From contig CAWFXI010000004.1 of assembly GCA_963819685.1 (NCBI GenBank), positions 107,553 to 171,552 on the forward strand: a DNA stretch of 64,000 bases. The letters run 5' to 3'. The notes under the pieces were generated by a model that saw only the letters and a list, made by a program, of their open reading frames with translations, made no database searches and was not told the DNA's origin. The stretch's first letter is position 1. Each line of letters opens with the position of its first letter. The position numbers and the translations under genes were made by a program. The stretch comes from CAIUGU01 sp963819685 (GTDB lineage Bacteria > Pseudomonadota > Gammaproteobacteria > Steroidobacterales > Steroidobacteraceae). Positions 26,976 to 36,388 of the stretch are shown piece by piece.

Positions 26976-27981
26976 TCAGAGCTTGCCTTCCCGGGCAAGG
27001 AGGCTTTCGATCGTGACACCAACCTCGGCTACTCCGCCAAATACGGTGCCAAGCTTCTGCGTCTTGAAATGCTTCAAGCGTCAGTTTGTAGGACTCGGCC
27101 GGCAGCGGCACGTAGCCCACTTCCTTGACCAGGTCGGCGCCCTTCGTCAGGTAGAACTCGATGAACTCCTTGACTTCCGGGCGCGTGGCTGCTGTATCGC
27201 GCACATAGATAAACAGCGGACGGGACAGCGGCTGGTAAGTGCCGTTGTTGACGTTGTCGATGCTCGGCCCGACTGGCTGACCCTTCGGATTGACGATTTC
27301 GACCGCGCGCATCTTGTCCTTGTGCGCCACGTAGTAAGCGAAGCCAAAGTAGCCAAGTGCGTTCTTGTTGTTCTCCACACCCTGCACGAGCACGTTATCG
27401 TCTTCGCTCGCAGTGTAGTCACCGCGGGTCGCTTTCGCCCGGCCATTCACAGCTTCAGTAAAGTAATCGAACGTGCCGGAGTCGGCGCCCGCACCAAACA
27501 GCATCAGTGGCTCATTCGGCCATTCTGACCTCACCTGGTTCCAGCGGGTCACGCGCTGCTGCGCGCTGGGCTCCCACATCTTCTTGAGGTCGGCAACGGT
27601 CAGGGTCTTGACCCAGGTATTCTGCGGATTGACGACGACAGTCAGAGCGTCAAACGCCACGGGCAGCTCAAGGTACTTGATCCCGGCAGCCCGGCAAGCT
27701 TCCATTTCTTCCTTGAGAATGGGGCGCGACGCGTTGGAGATGTCCGTTTCACCCCGGCAAAAGCGCTTGAAGCCGCCACCTGTACCGGCGATCCCGACCG
27801 TGACACGCACTTTGCCACGCTTGGCGATCTGAAACTCTTCAGCTACCGCTTCCGCGATGGGGAACACCGTGCTCGACCCATCGATCTTGATGGCGCCCTG
27901 GGCGATGGCAACGTGCGGGATGATCGCCGCCGCGAAGCCTGTCAGGACGATCGACGCACTGAATTTTTGCCACAACTTCAT
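26976..27981 (-). CDS. pstS: Periplasmic phosphate-binding protein PstS (one frame break)
   Basis: PstS captures phosphate in the periplasm for PstCAB. A signal peptide ends near AIAQGA. Ligand-binding loops are IDGSSTVFPIAEAV, GIAGTGGGFKRFCRGE and FGAGADSGTFDYFTEAV. Near the end the raw frame turns to EAFQDAEAW; removing one base in the AAA run at 27067-27069 gives EAFKTQKLGTVFGG and then GVTIESLLAREGKL with a stop at 26976, the family's normal ending. The corrected protein has 334 residues. It heads the pst operon and has a Pho box about 75 bases upstream of its start. Confidence 0.95.
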
Positions 27982-28056
27982 GGTACTGGACCTCGTTGAC
28001 TTGCGGACCCTTCACGGGCCAGCGATTGATTGCACCGCCTAAGTCTGGGGCCGATT

Positions 28057-28074
28057 GATGACACTTGTGTTACA
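28057..28074 (-). promoter_or_regulatory. Candidate Pho box upstream of pstS
   Basis: On the minus strand TGTAACA, a CAAG spacer and TGTCATC form two 7-base half-sites at the 11-base period recognised by PhoB (consensus CTGTCAT-like repeats). It sits 76 bases before the pstS ATG, a normal distance for a PhoB-activated promoter. Confidence 0.65.
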
Positions 28075-28197
28075 AACCGGTACCTCTGCGCGCCTGCAAC
28101 GGGTCCAGATGACGGTCTCCGCCCAGGACATGAACGTAATATTGCGGCAGAATTTCGACCGGTCTGCCCGGAAACGGCCTGAGGGTCGTCATTTGAC

Positions 28198-28226
28198 TTG
28201 CTGAAGGTGCGGCCCTTCGTTATAAA
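28198..28226 (+). promoter_or_regulatory. Candidate dapE promoter
   Basis: TTGCTG (28198-28203), 17 bases, TATAAA (28221-28226) followed by a GC-rich ACCGCGCC stretch. It lies about 40 bases before the dapE ATG in the divergent pstS-dapE region. Confidence 0.5.
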
Positions 28227-28264
28227 ACCGCGCCCTCCTCCTCAACGCCGACCGAAGCCCTTCC

Positions 28265-29422
28265 ATGTCCACCGCCCTCGAACTGACTGCCGATCTCATC
28301 CGCCGCCCCTCCGTCAGCCCTGAGGATGCCGGGTGCCTGGATCTCATCGGAGCGCGCCTGGAGCAGGCCGGCTTCCGGCTTGAAAGGCTCAAATACGGCC
28401 CGGTCGAAAACCTGTGGGCACGCCACGGGACCGGCAGTCCCGTACTTTGCTTTGCCGGCCATACCGATGTGGTCCCCACCGGCCCCAGGGAAGAATGGCA
28501 GACGGACCCTTTCGAGCCCGTCGTGAAGGACGGCATATTGTATGGCCGGGGTGCCGCGGACATGAAGAGTGGCCTTGCCGCCATGGTCACGGCGTTCGAG
28601 CGATTCGTTGCACGTCACCCCGATCACACCGGCACGATTGCGGTGCTCTATACGAGCGATGAAGAGGGCCCTTCTGTCGATGGAACGCGGCGAGTCGTTG
28701 AGACGCTGAATTCCCGAAACGAATCCATCGACTGGTGCATCGTGGGTGAACCGACGAGCGGCGAAGCACTCGGCGACACGCTCAAGATCGGCCGACGGGG
28801 CTCTCTCTCGGGCAAGCTTACCGTGCATGGCATCCAGGGCCATGTGGGTTACCCGCACCTCGCGGACAATCCTGTGCATGCGCTCGCCCCCGCTCTTGCA
28901 GAGCTGACGAGCCGTACGTGGGACAAGGGCAATGAGTTCTTCCAGCCCACGACGTTCCAGATCTCGAACATCAATTCGGGAACCGGCGCGCCCAATGTCA
29001 TTCCGGGGGAACTCAAGGCGCGCTTCAACATCCGCTTTTCCACGGAACAGTCGGTCGAGCAGCTGCAGAAGACGATTACCGATATCCTCGACCGCCACAA
29101 GGTGAACTACACGCTCGAGTGGTTTGTCTCCGGATTGCCCTTCCTGACCCGGCCAGGCGTACTGTCTGACGCCGTGCAACGGGCAGTCAAGGAAGTGACT
29201 GGGCGCACCGCGGAGCTCTCCACGACCGGAGGCACTTCCGACGGCCGCTTCATCGCGACCATGGGCGCCCAGGTCGTCGAACTCGGCGTCATCAACGCCA
29301 CGATCCACAAGGTCAATGAGTGTGTGCGGATCGCCGATATCGAGCCGCTATCGAGGATGTACGAGAGAGTGATTGAGCTGCTGCTGGTGAAGCGTGAAGC
29401 GGGCGTGAAGCGTGAAGCGTGA
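28265..29422 (+). CDS. dapE: Succinyl-diaminopimelate desuccinylase
   Basis: DapE is a dinuclear zinc hydrolase releasing L,L-diaminopimelate and succinate, completing the succinylase route started by DapD and DapC. The 385-residue protein has His66 in CFAGHTDVVPTG, Asp99 in GAADMKSGLAAM, Glu133/Glu134 in YTSDEEGP, CIVGEPTS, and NATIHKVNECV near the end with the last His. The C-terminal VKREAGVKREA is encoded by a GTGAAGC heptamer array, so the array has been incorporated into the reading frame. It is divergent from pstS. Confidence 0.96.
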   Translation: MSTALELTADLIRRPSVSPEDAGCLDLIGARLEQAGFRLERLKYGPVENLWARHGTGSPVLCFAGHTDVVPTGPREEWQTDPFEPVVKDGILYGRGAADMKSGLAAMVTAFERFVARHPDHTGTIAVLYTSDEEGPSVDGTRRVVETLNSRNESIDWCIVGEPTSGEALGDTLKIGRRGSLSGKLTVHGIQGHVGYPHLADNPVHALAPALAELTSRTWDKGNEFFQPTTFQISNINSGTGAPNVIPGELKARFNIRFSTEQSVEQLQKTITDILDRHKVNYTLEWFVSGLPFLTRPGVLSDAVQRAVKEVTGRTAELSTTGGTSDGRFIATMGAQVVELGVINATIHKVNECVRIADIEPLSRMYERVIELLLVKREAGVKREA

Positions 29423-29497
29423 AGCGTGAACAGAAATGACGAGCAGAAGGACCTGTCAAGGTTTTCGTTCTGACTCGTCACGCATCACGCGTCACCC
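29387..29497. repeat. GTGAAGC heptamer array at the dapE 3' end
   Basis: GTGAAGC occurs at 29387-29393, 29394-29400, 29405-29411, 29412-29418 and 29419-29425, then GTGAAC. Past the dapE stop and a 45-base spacer, GTCACGCATCACGCGTCACC (29477-29496) gives loosely complementary TCAC units, overlapping the convergent dsbB stop. The design matches the dapC-dapD element. Confidence 0.75.
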
Positions 29498-29998
29498 ATC
29501 GCGTCTGTTCATAACATTTGTCACCACTGCCCACGCACCCAGTGCAACGAGCGCGATCAACACCCACCCTGGCATTGCGAGCCCGAGGAATCGCCAATTG
29601 ATGGTTCCGCACTCCCCGGATCCCGTCAGGACCGTCGCAATCACCTGGCGCAGCGGCAGAATCTCCATCATGTAATCGAGGCCGGCACCGCAGGCAGCGA
29701 CCGTACCCGGGGGTTGTGCCTGGATCCATAGATGCCGGGCCGCGATGCCGATGCCGGTCAGCGCAGCCAGAGAAATCAGTACTCCATAGAGCACCGAGCC
29801 CTTCTTGCCCGGGTCGTGGATCGCTGCGAGCAGGAACAGGACACCTACGGCAATCACGGCCACGCGCTGAAAGATGCACAGCGGACAAGGCTCGAGTCCC
29901 AGGATGTGTTCGGCGTAGAGCGCGTATGCCATCAGTGCAGCACACGCCAGAAAGCCAAGCAGATTGGCAACGCGCCGGCTAATGATCGCGGTAATCAA
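29492..29998 (-). CDS. dsbB: Disulfide bond formation protein DsbB
   Basis: DsbB is the four-helix inner-membrane protein that reoxidises DsbA and passes electrons to quinones. The 168-residue protein carries both cysteine pairs: Cys38/Cys41 in LEPCPLCIFQR and Cys103/Cys130 in VAACGAGL and GSGECGTINW. Spacing equals that of E. coli DsbB (41/44 and 104/130). It starts at a TTG at 29998 behind a strong GGGGGGA site. It ends convergently on dapE, within the repeat element. Confidence 0.95.
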   Translation of the reverse strand: MITAIISRRVANLLGFLACAALMAYALYAEHILGLEPCPLCIFQRVAVIAVGVLFLLAAIHDPGKKGSVLYGVLISLAALTGIGIAARHLWIQAQPPGTVAACGAGLDYMMEILPLRQVIATVLTGSGECGTINWRFLGLAMPGWVLIALVALGAWAVVTNVMNRRDG

Positions 29999-30071
29999 GT
30001 ATCCCCCCGGAACATGTCGAAGTGGGCGGATATCTTATCAGGGCGACGCAGAACTTTGCTGCGGCACGCTG

Positions 30072-30821
30072 TCAGCCACTCTGGGCAGCTTCCGTCACGC
30101 GACCCGCGCGCTGCTGCAGGTGCCTCTCCACGTCTTCGAGGGCGACGTGGCGTACGTCCTTGCCGTACACCATGTAAATGACGTATTCGCAGATATTCTT
30201 GGCATGGTCGCCGATCCGCTCCAGAGCGCGGGCGACCCAGAGGACATCGAGCGCGCGGCGGATCTGCCGCGGGTCCTCCATCATGAACGTAATGCACTGG
30301 CGCTGGATGGCATCGAATTCCTCATCCACAAGGCGATCCTTCTTGGCAATACCAAGCGCCGCTTCTGCATCGAGACGCGCAAAGGCATCCAGCGCACCAT
30401 GGACGAGATCCCCACCCAGTTGACCAAGATGCTTGATCTCGCGATACCGATCCGCCGGTCTCTCCATTGAGGCCAGGCGCGAACCGATGTAGCCGATTTT
30501 CTCCGCCTCATCGCCAATACGCTCGAGGTCCGTGATGGTCTTGATCACCGCGACGATCAGCCGGAGATCCGATGCCGCAGGGCTGCGCGTGGCGAGAATG
30601 CGGCTGCAATCGTCGTCGATGGCCACCTCCATGGCGTTCACCTTGTGGTCGTTGTGAGCGACCATATCGCCGATGCGGCTGTCGCCCTGGACCAGCGCCT
30701 GCACAGCCTGTTTCAGCTGCTCTTCGACCAACCCGCCCATTTGCAGCACATTGGTCCTGACCCGCTCGAGATCCTCGTTGTAGCGGCTCAGGATGTGGTG
30801 CGACAGATCCGATTTTTCCAT
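30072..30821 (-). CDS. phoU: Phosphate signalling regulator PhoU, copy 2
   Basis: A complete PhoU of 249 residues from the ATG at 30821, with GGAGA seven bases upstream. Both three-helix repeats are present: VRTNVLQMGGLVEEQLKQAV, MEVAIDDDCSRILATRSPAA and the metal-binding ITDLERIGDEAEKIG in the first; FDAIQRQCITFMMEDPRQIR and ARALERIGDHAKNICEYVIY in the second. It resembles E. coli PhoU more closely than copy 1 does. It is not in the pst operon but lies next to a Pho-box-controlled porin, so the two copies may work at different levels of phosphate signalling. Confidence 0.95.
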   Translation of the reverse strand: MEKSDLSHHILSRYNEDLERVRTNVLQMGGLVEEQLKQAVQALVQGDSRIGDMVAHNDHKVNAMEVAIDDDCSRILATRSPAASDLRLIVAVIKTITDLERIGDEAEKIGYIGSRLASMERPADRYREIKHLGQLGGDLVHGALDAFARLDAEAALGIAKKDRLVDEEFDAIQRQCITFMMEDPRQIRRALDVLWVARALERIGDHAKNICEYVIYMVYGKDVRHVALEDVERHLQQRAGRVTEAAQSG

Positions 30822-30905
30822 GATGCTCTCCAGAATGCCGGGAGGTATACCCGGCTGCTGACCGGTGCGCAAGCGACGCCAGCCCATCCACCGCGGCATT
30901 CTCGC

Positions 30906-30947
30906 AAAAAAACCAGGGGTGGAAGCGTATGCCGCACTCCCACCCCT
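30906..30947 (-). terminator. Rho-independent terminator of the porin gene
   Basis: AGGGGTGG (30915-30922) pairs with CCACCCCT (30940-30947). On the minus strand the stem is followed by GG and seven T bases (A run 30906-30912). It lies 21 bases after the porin stop codon. Confidence 0.85.
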
Positions 30948-30968
30948 TCTATCCGCCGATTGTTACGG

Positions 30969-32352
30969 TCAGAACCGCAGGTTCATGTCGAGCTGCAGAC
31001 GGTCGTAGTCAGACTTCGTGCCGACATCGATATTCCGCTCGTTGATGAAATACGTTGCATTGAAGACCCAGTTGCGGAGCGGAGCGTACCCTGCTTTCAG
31101 CATGTATCCCCTCATGTCAGTCGCGCCGGCGCCGAAGTCGGAGTCGATGAGATGACCAAACAATGAATCTTTCTCAACCAGCTGGTACATGGCTCCCACT
31201 TCCCATGTCCGGTAGTTCGCCGCCGCACCATAAAAGACACCGGCCGACCATGCAGTATTCATGTCGCTCGGGTCCAGGTTCTGGGCGTATTGCCCCCACG
31301 CCTGGAATGGCTGTCCCGCGATCGTGGTATTCCACTGCGTTGCCAGCTGGATGACATCGAAGTCATAGGTCAGCACTCCAGCGCCTGGGGCTCCCGTCGT
31401 GGTGTTGCCGTTTGAACACGCGTTACTGAGTGCGGCGCAGTTCCAGAAGATGCGCTTTCCCTGGCCAGCCACGAGATCGTAGTAGTGCGCCATCAACATC
31501 AGCGAAGAGCTGCCGATGGGCACGCGGGCGCCCACCTGCACGCCATTCAGGAAGGTATCCGATGTCACGCTGGACTCGGCACCGCTGACTTCGTCCACCC
31601 AGGTTCCATACACGCTGCCGAACCACATTCCCCGATTGAACTGCAGGGCAACTCCTTCGGGGTTGATGTCACCGTCGTAGAACTGTTCCTGGCCGGTGCG
31701 TACGAAGGGAATCCGCATCTTGCCGCCCATCAGGTTGCCCCAGCTGGCGAACTTCCAGTCGAAATAGGCCTGGTCCAGGTAGATGTTCTTGCGCGAATAG
31801 TTGCCATCCAGCGTCTGGTTGGAGGACCTGAAATCCCCACCGATGCGGGGATCCACGCCCCCTTCCGAAGTAGCCAATTGTGCAGATGACGAGAATGTTG
31901 TCGGTCGGACGCGCATCCAGGCCAAATCGCAACCGGATACGATCACGGTAGCGATCTGCCGTGGCAAGCGTGCCGTCGGCAGCCAGGGCCTTGTCATAGA
32001 TTTCTTCATGGCGGTAGCGCAGATCGCCCTTGAAAGTGATGCGCTGCGCCCACTCTGCTCCGCGAAGCCCACCCAGCGTCGCGCTCGTGGCCGCCGATTC
32101 CTTGCGCAGGTCCTGGGTCTGCGCTTTCAGATATTCCGTCTCGGCGTCAACCTGCTCGCCGGCCGCCTTCAGCTGCGCATTCTCCTCGGTAAGGGTCGCG
32201 TTCTGCTGCTCAAGGCGGTCCACGCGCTGCAGCAGCGCCTCCAGTTGCTGGCGAATCTGTGCAATCTCCCCATTCGGTGCTGTCGACTGCGCACCGGCTG
32301 TCATCGATGTAAAGGCCGACGCTACTGCGGCCGCAATCAGCAAATTCTTCAC
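30969..32352 (-). CDS. Putative outer-membrane porin with N-terminal coiled coil (one frame break)
   Basis: The protein starts at a GTG at 32352 with GGGAG upstream and has a signal peptide ending near TAGAQS. A coiled coil (RQQLEALLQRVDRLEQQN, about residues 30-85) precedes a beta-barrel beginning ITFKGDLRYRHEE and ending in Phe (LQLDMNLRF). The frame breaks after DARPTDNILV; removing one base near 31887 continues SAQLATSEGGVDPRIGGDF. The corrected length is 460 residues. The architecture fits the 'putative porin' group; substrate is unknown. A candidate Pho box lies 88 bases upstream, and its neighbours are phoU and phosphate genes, so a role in phosphate or anion entry is a reasonable inference. 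Confidence 0.8.
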
Positions 32353-32439
32353 TGAGCATCTCCCATCACTTAGGTCTCATCTGGATCATCGGCAGGTGAC
32401 GCCCCACCCACGTTGCGTGGTGCAGTGGCAACCAGCTTT

Positions 32440-32457
32440 TATTACACAAATGTTATA
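32440..32457 (-). promoter_or_regulatory. Candidate Pho box upstream of the porin
   Basis: Minus strand TATAACA, a TTTG spacer and TGTAATA make two half-sites at an 11-base period. They match the PhoB half-site less well than those at pstS or 38075. A further TTGTAATAAAGC unit lies just upstream (32461-32475). Confidence 0.45.
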
Positions 32458-32706
32458 CGCGGGCTTTATTACAATTAGATTTCAGACGTGCGTGCGCTGA
32501 AACCATCGTATTTCAGAAACCTTGCACGGCCGACGACGCAGGGAGGTCGTTGAAATGCGGCCGTTAAAAGGTGCAGACCTGCGATGGCAGGACTCGACTG
32601 TCATGTCATGGTCACAATCGGGTCGTTCGACCTGGCCCTCCGGCTTGCCCTGATTCCACGGTGTCATACCCTATGAGCTGGAGCGCAAAGGAGGCAGAAT
32701 CCTGTC
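32458..32706. other. Divergent intergenic region, porin to oxygenase
   Basis: The whole 32353-32706 gap holds the porin leader and Pho box on its left side. In the rest I see no convincing gene or sigma-70 pair; an AAAGGAGG stands 12 bases before the oxygenase ATG. Confidence 0.4.
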
Positions 32707-33558
32707 ATGGCGGTAGAAGACGTCCCGGTAGAGATGCGAACGTGGATCGTGGAGCAGGCCCGCGCTGGCGCTGCGCCCCACGCGCTGCTCGCGCCGCTGC
32801 TGGAATCGGGCTGGTCCGAACACGCCGCCGTCGAAGCCGTCGAGCGTGTCGTGCGCGACTTCCTGGAGACCCACGCGCGCGAGCACGAGCTGCCGGTGCC
32901 CGTGCGCGTCCCGGCCCCGGTGGGCATCAACGATGCCGCCGAGATTCTTGCTGACGGCCAGACTGTGCACGTGCTAGCCCAAATGCTGCTTCCCCGTGTG
33001 ATCGTCTTTGGAAACGTCCTGACTGCCGGCGAATGCGAGCAATTGATCGGCCTCGCCCGCAGCCGGCTGCAGCGCTCACGCGTTGTCGGCCAGAAGTCAG
33101 ACGACGAAGAGATCCATGAGAGCCGCACAAGCGAGGGCACATCGTTCACGCGAGGGGCCAATCCCCTGTGCGAACGGATCGAACGACGGATCGCTGCTTT
33201 GCTCGACTGGCCACAGGAGAATGGCGAGGGCCTGCAGGTTCTGCGGTACGCACCAGGCGACGAGTACAAGCCTCACTATGACTGGTTCGACCCTGCCCAG
33301 CCGGGTTCGGCGGCTGCGCTCGCTCGTGGTGGTCAGCGTGTCGCGTCTCTGGTGATGTACCTCAATACGCCAGCGCGCGGCGGCGCCACCGTATTCCCGG
33401 ATGTGCGGTTCGAGGTGGCGGCGCGCCGCGGGAATGCTGTGTTCTTCAGTTACGAACGTCCACACCCGATGACGCGCACACTGCACAGTGGCGCTCCGGT
33501 TCTGGAGGGCGAGAAATGGATCGCCACCCAATGGCTGCGCGAGCGCCGGCACCTCTGA
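32707..33558 (+). CDS. 2-oxoglutarate/Fe(II)-dependent prolyl-4-hydroxylase-like oxygenase
   Basis: Predicted soluble oxygenase that hydroxylates a protein or small-molecule target using O2 and 2-oxoglutarate. The 283-residue protein has a poorly conserved N-terminal part (1-95), then FGNVLTAGECEQLIGLAR and the P4H core. Iron ligands are His190 and Asp192 in KPHYDWFD and His260 in RTLHSGAPV; Lys270 (EGEKWIATQWL) binds 2-oxoglutarate. RTSEGTSF and GGATVFP are further P4H marks. All catalytic residues are present. The substrate is unknown. It is divergent from the porin and convergent with the receptor operon. Confidence 0.88.
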   Translation: MAVEDVPVEMRTWIVEQARAGAAPHALLAPLLESGWSEHAAVEAVERVVRDFLETHAREHELPVPVRVPAPVGINDAAEILADGQTVHVLAQMLLPRVIVFGNVLTAGECEQLIGLARSRLQRSRVVGQKSDDEEIHESRTSEGTSFTRGANPLCERIERRIAALLDWPQENGEGLQVLRYAPGDEYKPHYDWFDPAQPGSAAALARGGQRVASLVMYLNTPARGGATVFPDVRFEVAARRGNAVFFSYERPHPMTRTLHSGAPVLEGEKWIATQWLRERRHL

Positions 33559-33637
33559 CGGGACACAAACCCTGCGAGTCCGCAGGAACCAGAACTGGAG
33601 ATCTGGAGTCAGGTTGCTGGAATCAGCTGCGACGCGC

Positions 33638-36315
33638 CTAGAATTTCGCGGTCACCGACGCCGAGTAGCTTGCACCCAAGTCGTAGTGATTGTAGTAGAT
33701 CCGGTTGCCGCCGCTCTCCTGGAACTCGCTGTAACCGGTCTTGGTCAGGTTTCGTCCCTCAAGCTTCAGTTCCAGGTCCTGGCCGAAAAGGCTGAAGCCC
33801 TCGCGAACCACGACGTCCACTCTGAAGCCAGGCGATTCATATATGTCAGGCAAGCCCGCCGCGCCACGACTGGTCACACGATCACTGGCGTAGGACAACA
33901 GAATCGTCTGCTGTGAAAGCCGATCGGAGCCTTCCAGTCCGAGCTGCAGGTTCACAAGATGATCGGACTGGCCGGTCAGCTGCCCCCCGTCGATGAAGAA
34001 GTTGCTCGCCGGCTGGGTCGTAGTACCGAACACCTCGACGGTATCGGACGCACCTACGCTGATCTTCGATTGGGTGAAGGTGTAATTACCGATCACCACA
34101 GCCTGGCGCGAGGCCAGAAAGGCAATGCTCGTGATCTTGTCGAGTGCGAAATATTTCTGCACTTCGGTCTCGACACCGTAAAGCGTGGCCTGAGGCGCGT
34201 TGGCGAAGCTGGTCACGGGGGTGTTGTCATTGAAACCCGTGAATGCCTCGATGGGTTGGTCAATCTGCTTGTAGAACCCGGCCACCGAGAACCGCTGCTC
34301 CGGGGCAAAGTACCATTCATAGCGCGCCTCGGCGTTTACAAACTCACTGTCGACCAGCAGCGGGTTGCCTCGGTACGACCGGTTGGTCTCCGGATCGAAG
34401 TAGGTCTGGAACATGAGCTCGCGGAACTGCGGGCGGGCGATGGTCTGGGAGACGTTAAAGCGCACCTGCGAGTCATTCATGAACTTGTAGGTGAGGGTGA
34501 CCGCCGGCAGGACGTAATCATTCTCAAGGTTGGTCGAGGCACCCGAGCTGGATTGCGTGGTAAATACCTGGGTCGGCTGAACGTCCTGCTGCCCGCGCTC
34601 GAAACGCACACCCAGCGCTGAGTTCAAGACCGTCGAGAAGTTCCGACTGCACCTGAGCATAGATCGCACGCGTTTCCAGCTTGGCCTCGAAGGCCGGGTC
34701 GGACTCGGTCGTCTCGATCAATCCGATATCGTAGGCGTCGATCACGGTCGGGCTCAGCAAGTAGTCCGGGCGGAACATCGCGACGCCGTTGGGGAAACTT
34801 GACGGCGCTATGACCTGGAACTCGCGCCGCATGGAGTCCCGCTCGGTGTTCGAGAAGTCGACGCCTGCCGTCAACACGGTGCGCGACAGGATCTCTGCGG
34901 AAGCGTCTACTCCCGCGGACCAGAGCTTTTCCTCGAGGTCAGAAAAAGAAATGCGTGCATAGCCCGTCTGTCCATTGTCCAACCGGTTCAAGAAATAGGC
35001 ACCGTAGGGACTTGCGGCCTGGTTGGAACGGGCATAGCCAATCGACAGTTCGTACGGGGCTTCGCGCTCCGAGTTGGCATATGCCGCGCGTACGCCCAGT
35101 GTCACGGGCTCAAGCTTGAATTCGGCATTCAGTTGCGTATTCACGAGCTGTCGCTCGTAGAAGGCTGTAGCCTGCTCGATGAAATCCTGCCCGGTGCGTT
35201 GGTTGTTCTGCTCGCCCTCAGACATGCTGGCACGCTTCAGCGTGTCGTGGACATAGAGATTCGTCCACCTCACTCGGTTGCCGTCGCCGAACTCGTAAAC
35301 GAGACCCAGCAACGCATTGTTGACGATGCGGTTCTCGCTCACCACGGTTCGATAATCCTTGTCCACGACGGACAGATCAAAGCTGCCCGGCGTCTGCTGC
35401 GTGTTGTCGCGCGTACGCCATTTGTTGTCACTGCCGGCGGTTGCGATCAATCCCAACTGGGAATCTCCCAGCAGCCAGGACGTTCCACCGGTGATCGAGC
35501 CGGAGTAGTTCGCCGGCATTTCGTCAACTTGCTGGACCAGTGCGTTGTTTGCGTTCACCAGCTGCTTGGCGATCTCGCCCGAATCGACACCGCCTGCGCT
35601 CAAGCGCTGACCGCTTGCCAGGAAAGCCTGCAGCGCCGGCGGCGTGCTGCGGGCACCATCGTCATAGCCGGTCCAGTCAGTCCCGCTGCCGAAGTACTGA
35701 TAGCCCATCTGGCCCGTCGTTTCAGTATCGCCGCTGATGCCGAGGCTGAAGTTCAGGAATGGTGACTGGGGGACGGAAAGCGTTGTCAGATTGATCACGC
35801 CACCGCCAAACTCACCCGGAAAATTCGGCAGAGTAGGTCTTCTGGACCAGCGACGACGCGATGACATCCGTCGGGAACAGGTCGAGCGGAATGGCCCGAC
35901 GCAACGGCTCGGGACTCGGCAGCGGCAAGCCGTTGAGCAAGGCCTGGGAATACCGGTCTCCCAGACCGCGAACGTATACGAACCCGCCGCCCACGACGCT
36001 CAAACCCGTAACGCGACCCAGGGCGCCGGCGATGTCGCCTTCGCCGGTTCTTGCGATGTCCTCGTTCGACAATACCGAGATTACCTGGGTCGTGCCCTGC
36101 TCGATATTCCGGTCGCGCCGACCCAGCACGATGATCTCACCCCCAGGGGCAGCAACATCGACTGCCTCCGCTTCCGGCACGCCATCGGCGGGCGCCTCCG
36201 CCTCGGCATCTTCGGGCTTCGCGTCAGTGTCCTGCGCGTCCTGTGCCTGCGAAGCCGGCACAAACAGCGTGGCCGCAAGGAGCAGCACGCTTCCGCATTT
36301 CAGTGACCTGCGCAT
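33638..36315 (-). CDS. TonB-dependent receptor, Pho-controlled (two frame breaks)
   Basis: A signal peptide ends near ASQAQD, then comes an acidic Ala/Pro/Glu linker and the plug: EIIVLGRRDRNIEQGTTQV, SVVGGGFVYVRGLGDRYSQA and LNGLPLPSPEPLRR. After QKTYSAEF the frame breaks at an A run (35820-35823); removing one base gives PGEFGGGVINLTT, the plug-barrel transition. A second extra base near 34619 joins LLDGLEL to ALGVRFERGQQDVQ. The barrel ends with Phe (SASVTAKF). The corrected protein is 891 residues. The ATG at 36315 has GAGGAAC ahead of it. It follows a lipoprotein gene by 74 bases, and the operon is preceded by a strong Pho box, so it probably imports a phosphorus compound or a ligand needed in phosphate stress. 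Confidence 0.9.
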
Positions 36316-36388
36316 CAATGTTCCTCAATTGGTCCGAGTCGAACGCGTAAAGCGGGGCGCAACGGATTCGCCGCGACCCGCCGGGACA

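Noticed and set aside
25574..27016. 480-codon plus-strand frame opposite pstA and pstC
   Set aside because: Its composition (Arg, His, Gln, Asp) is that of an antisense frame, and it overlaps two clear membrane permease genes.
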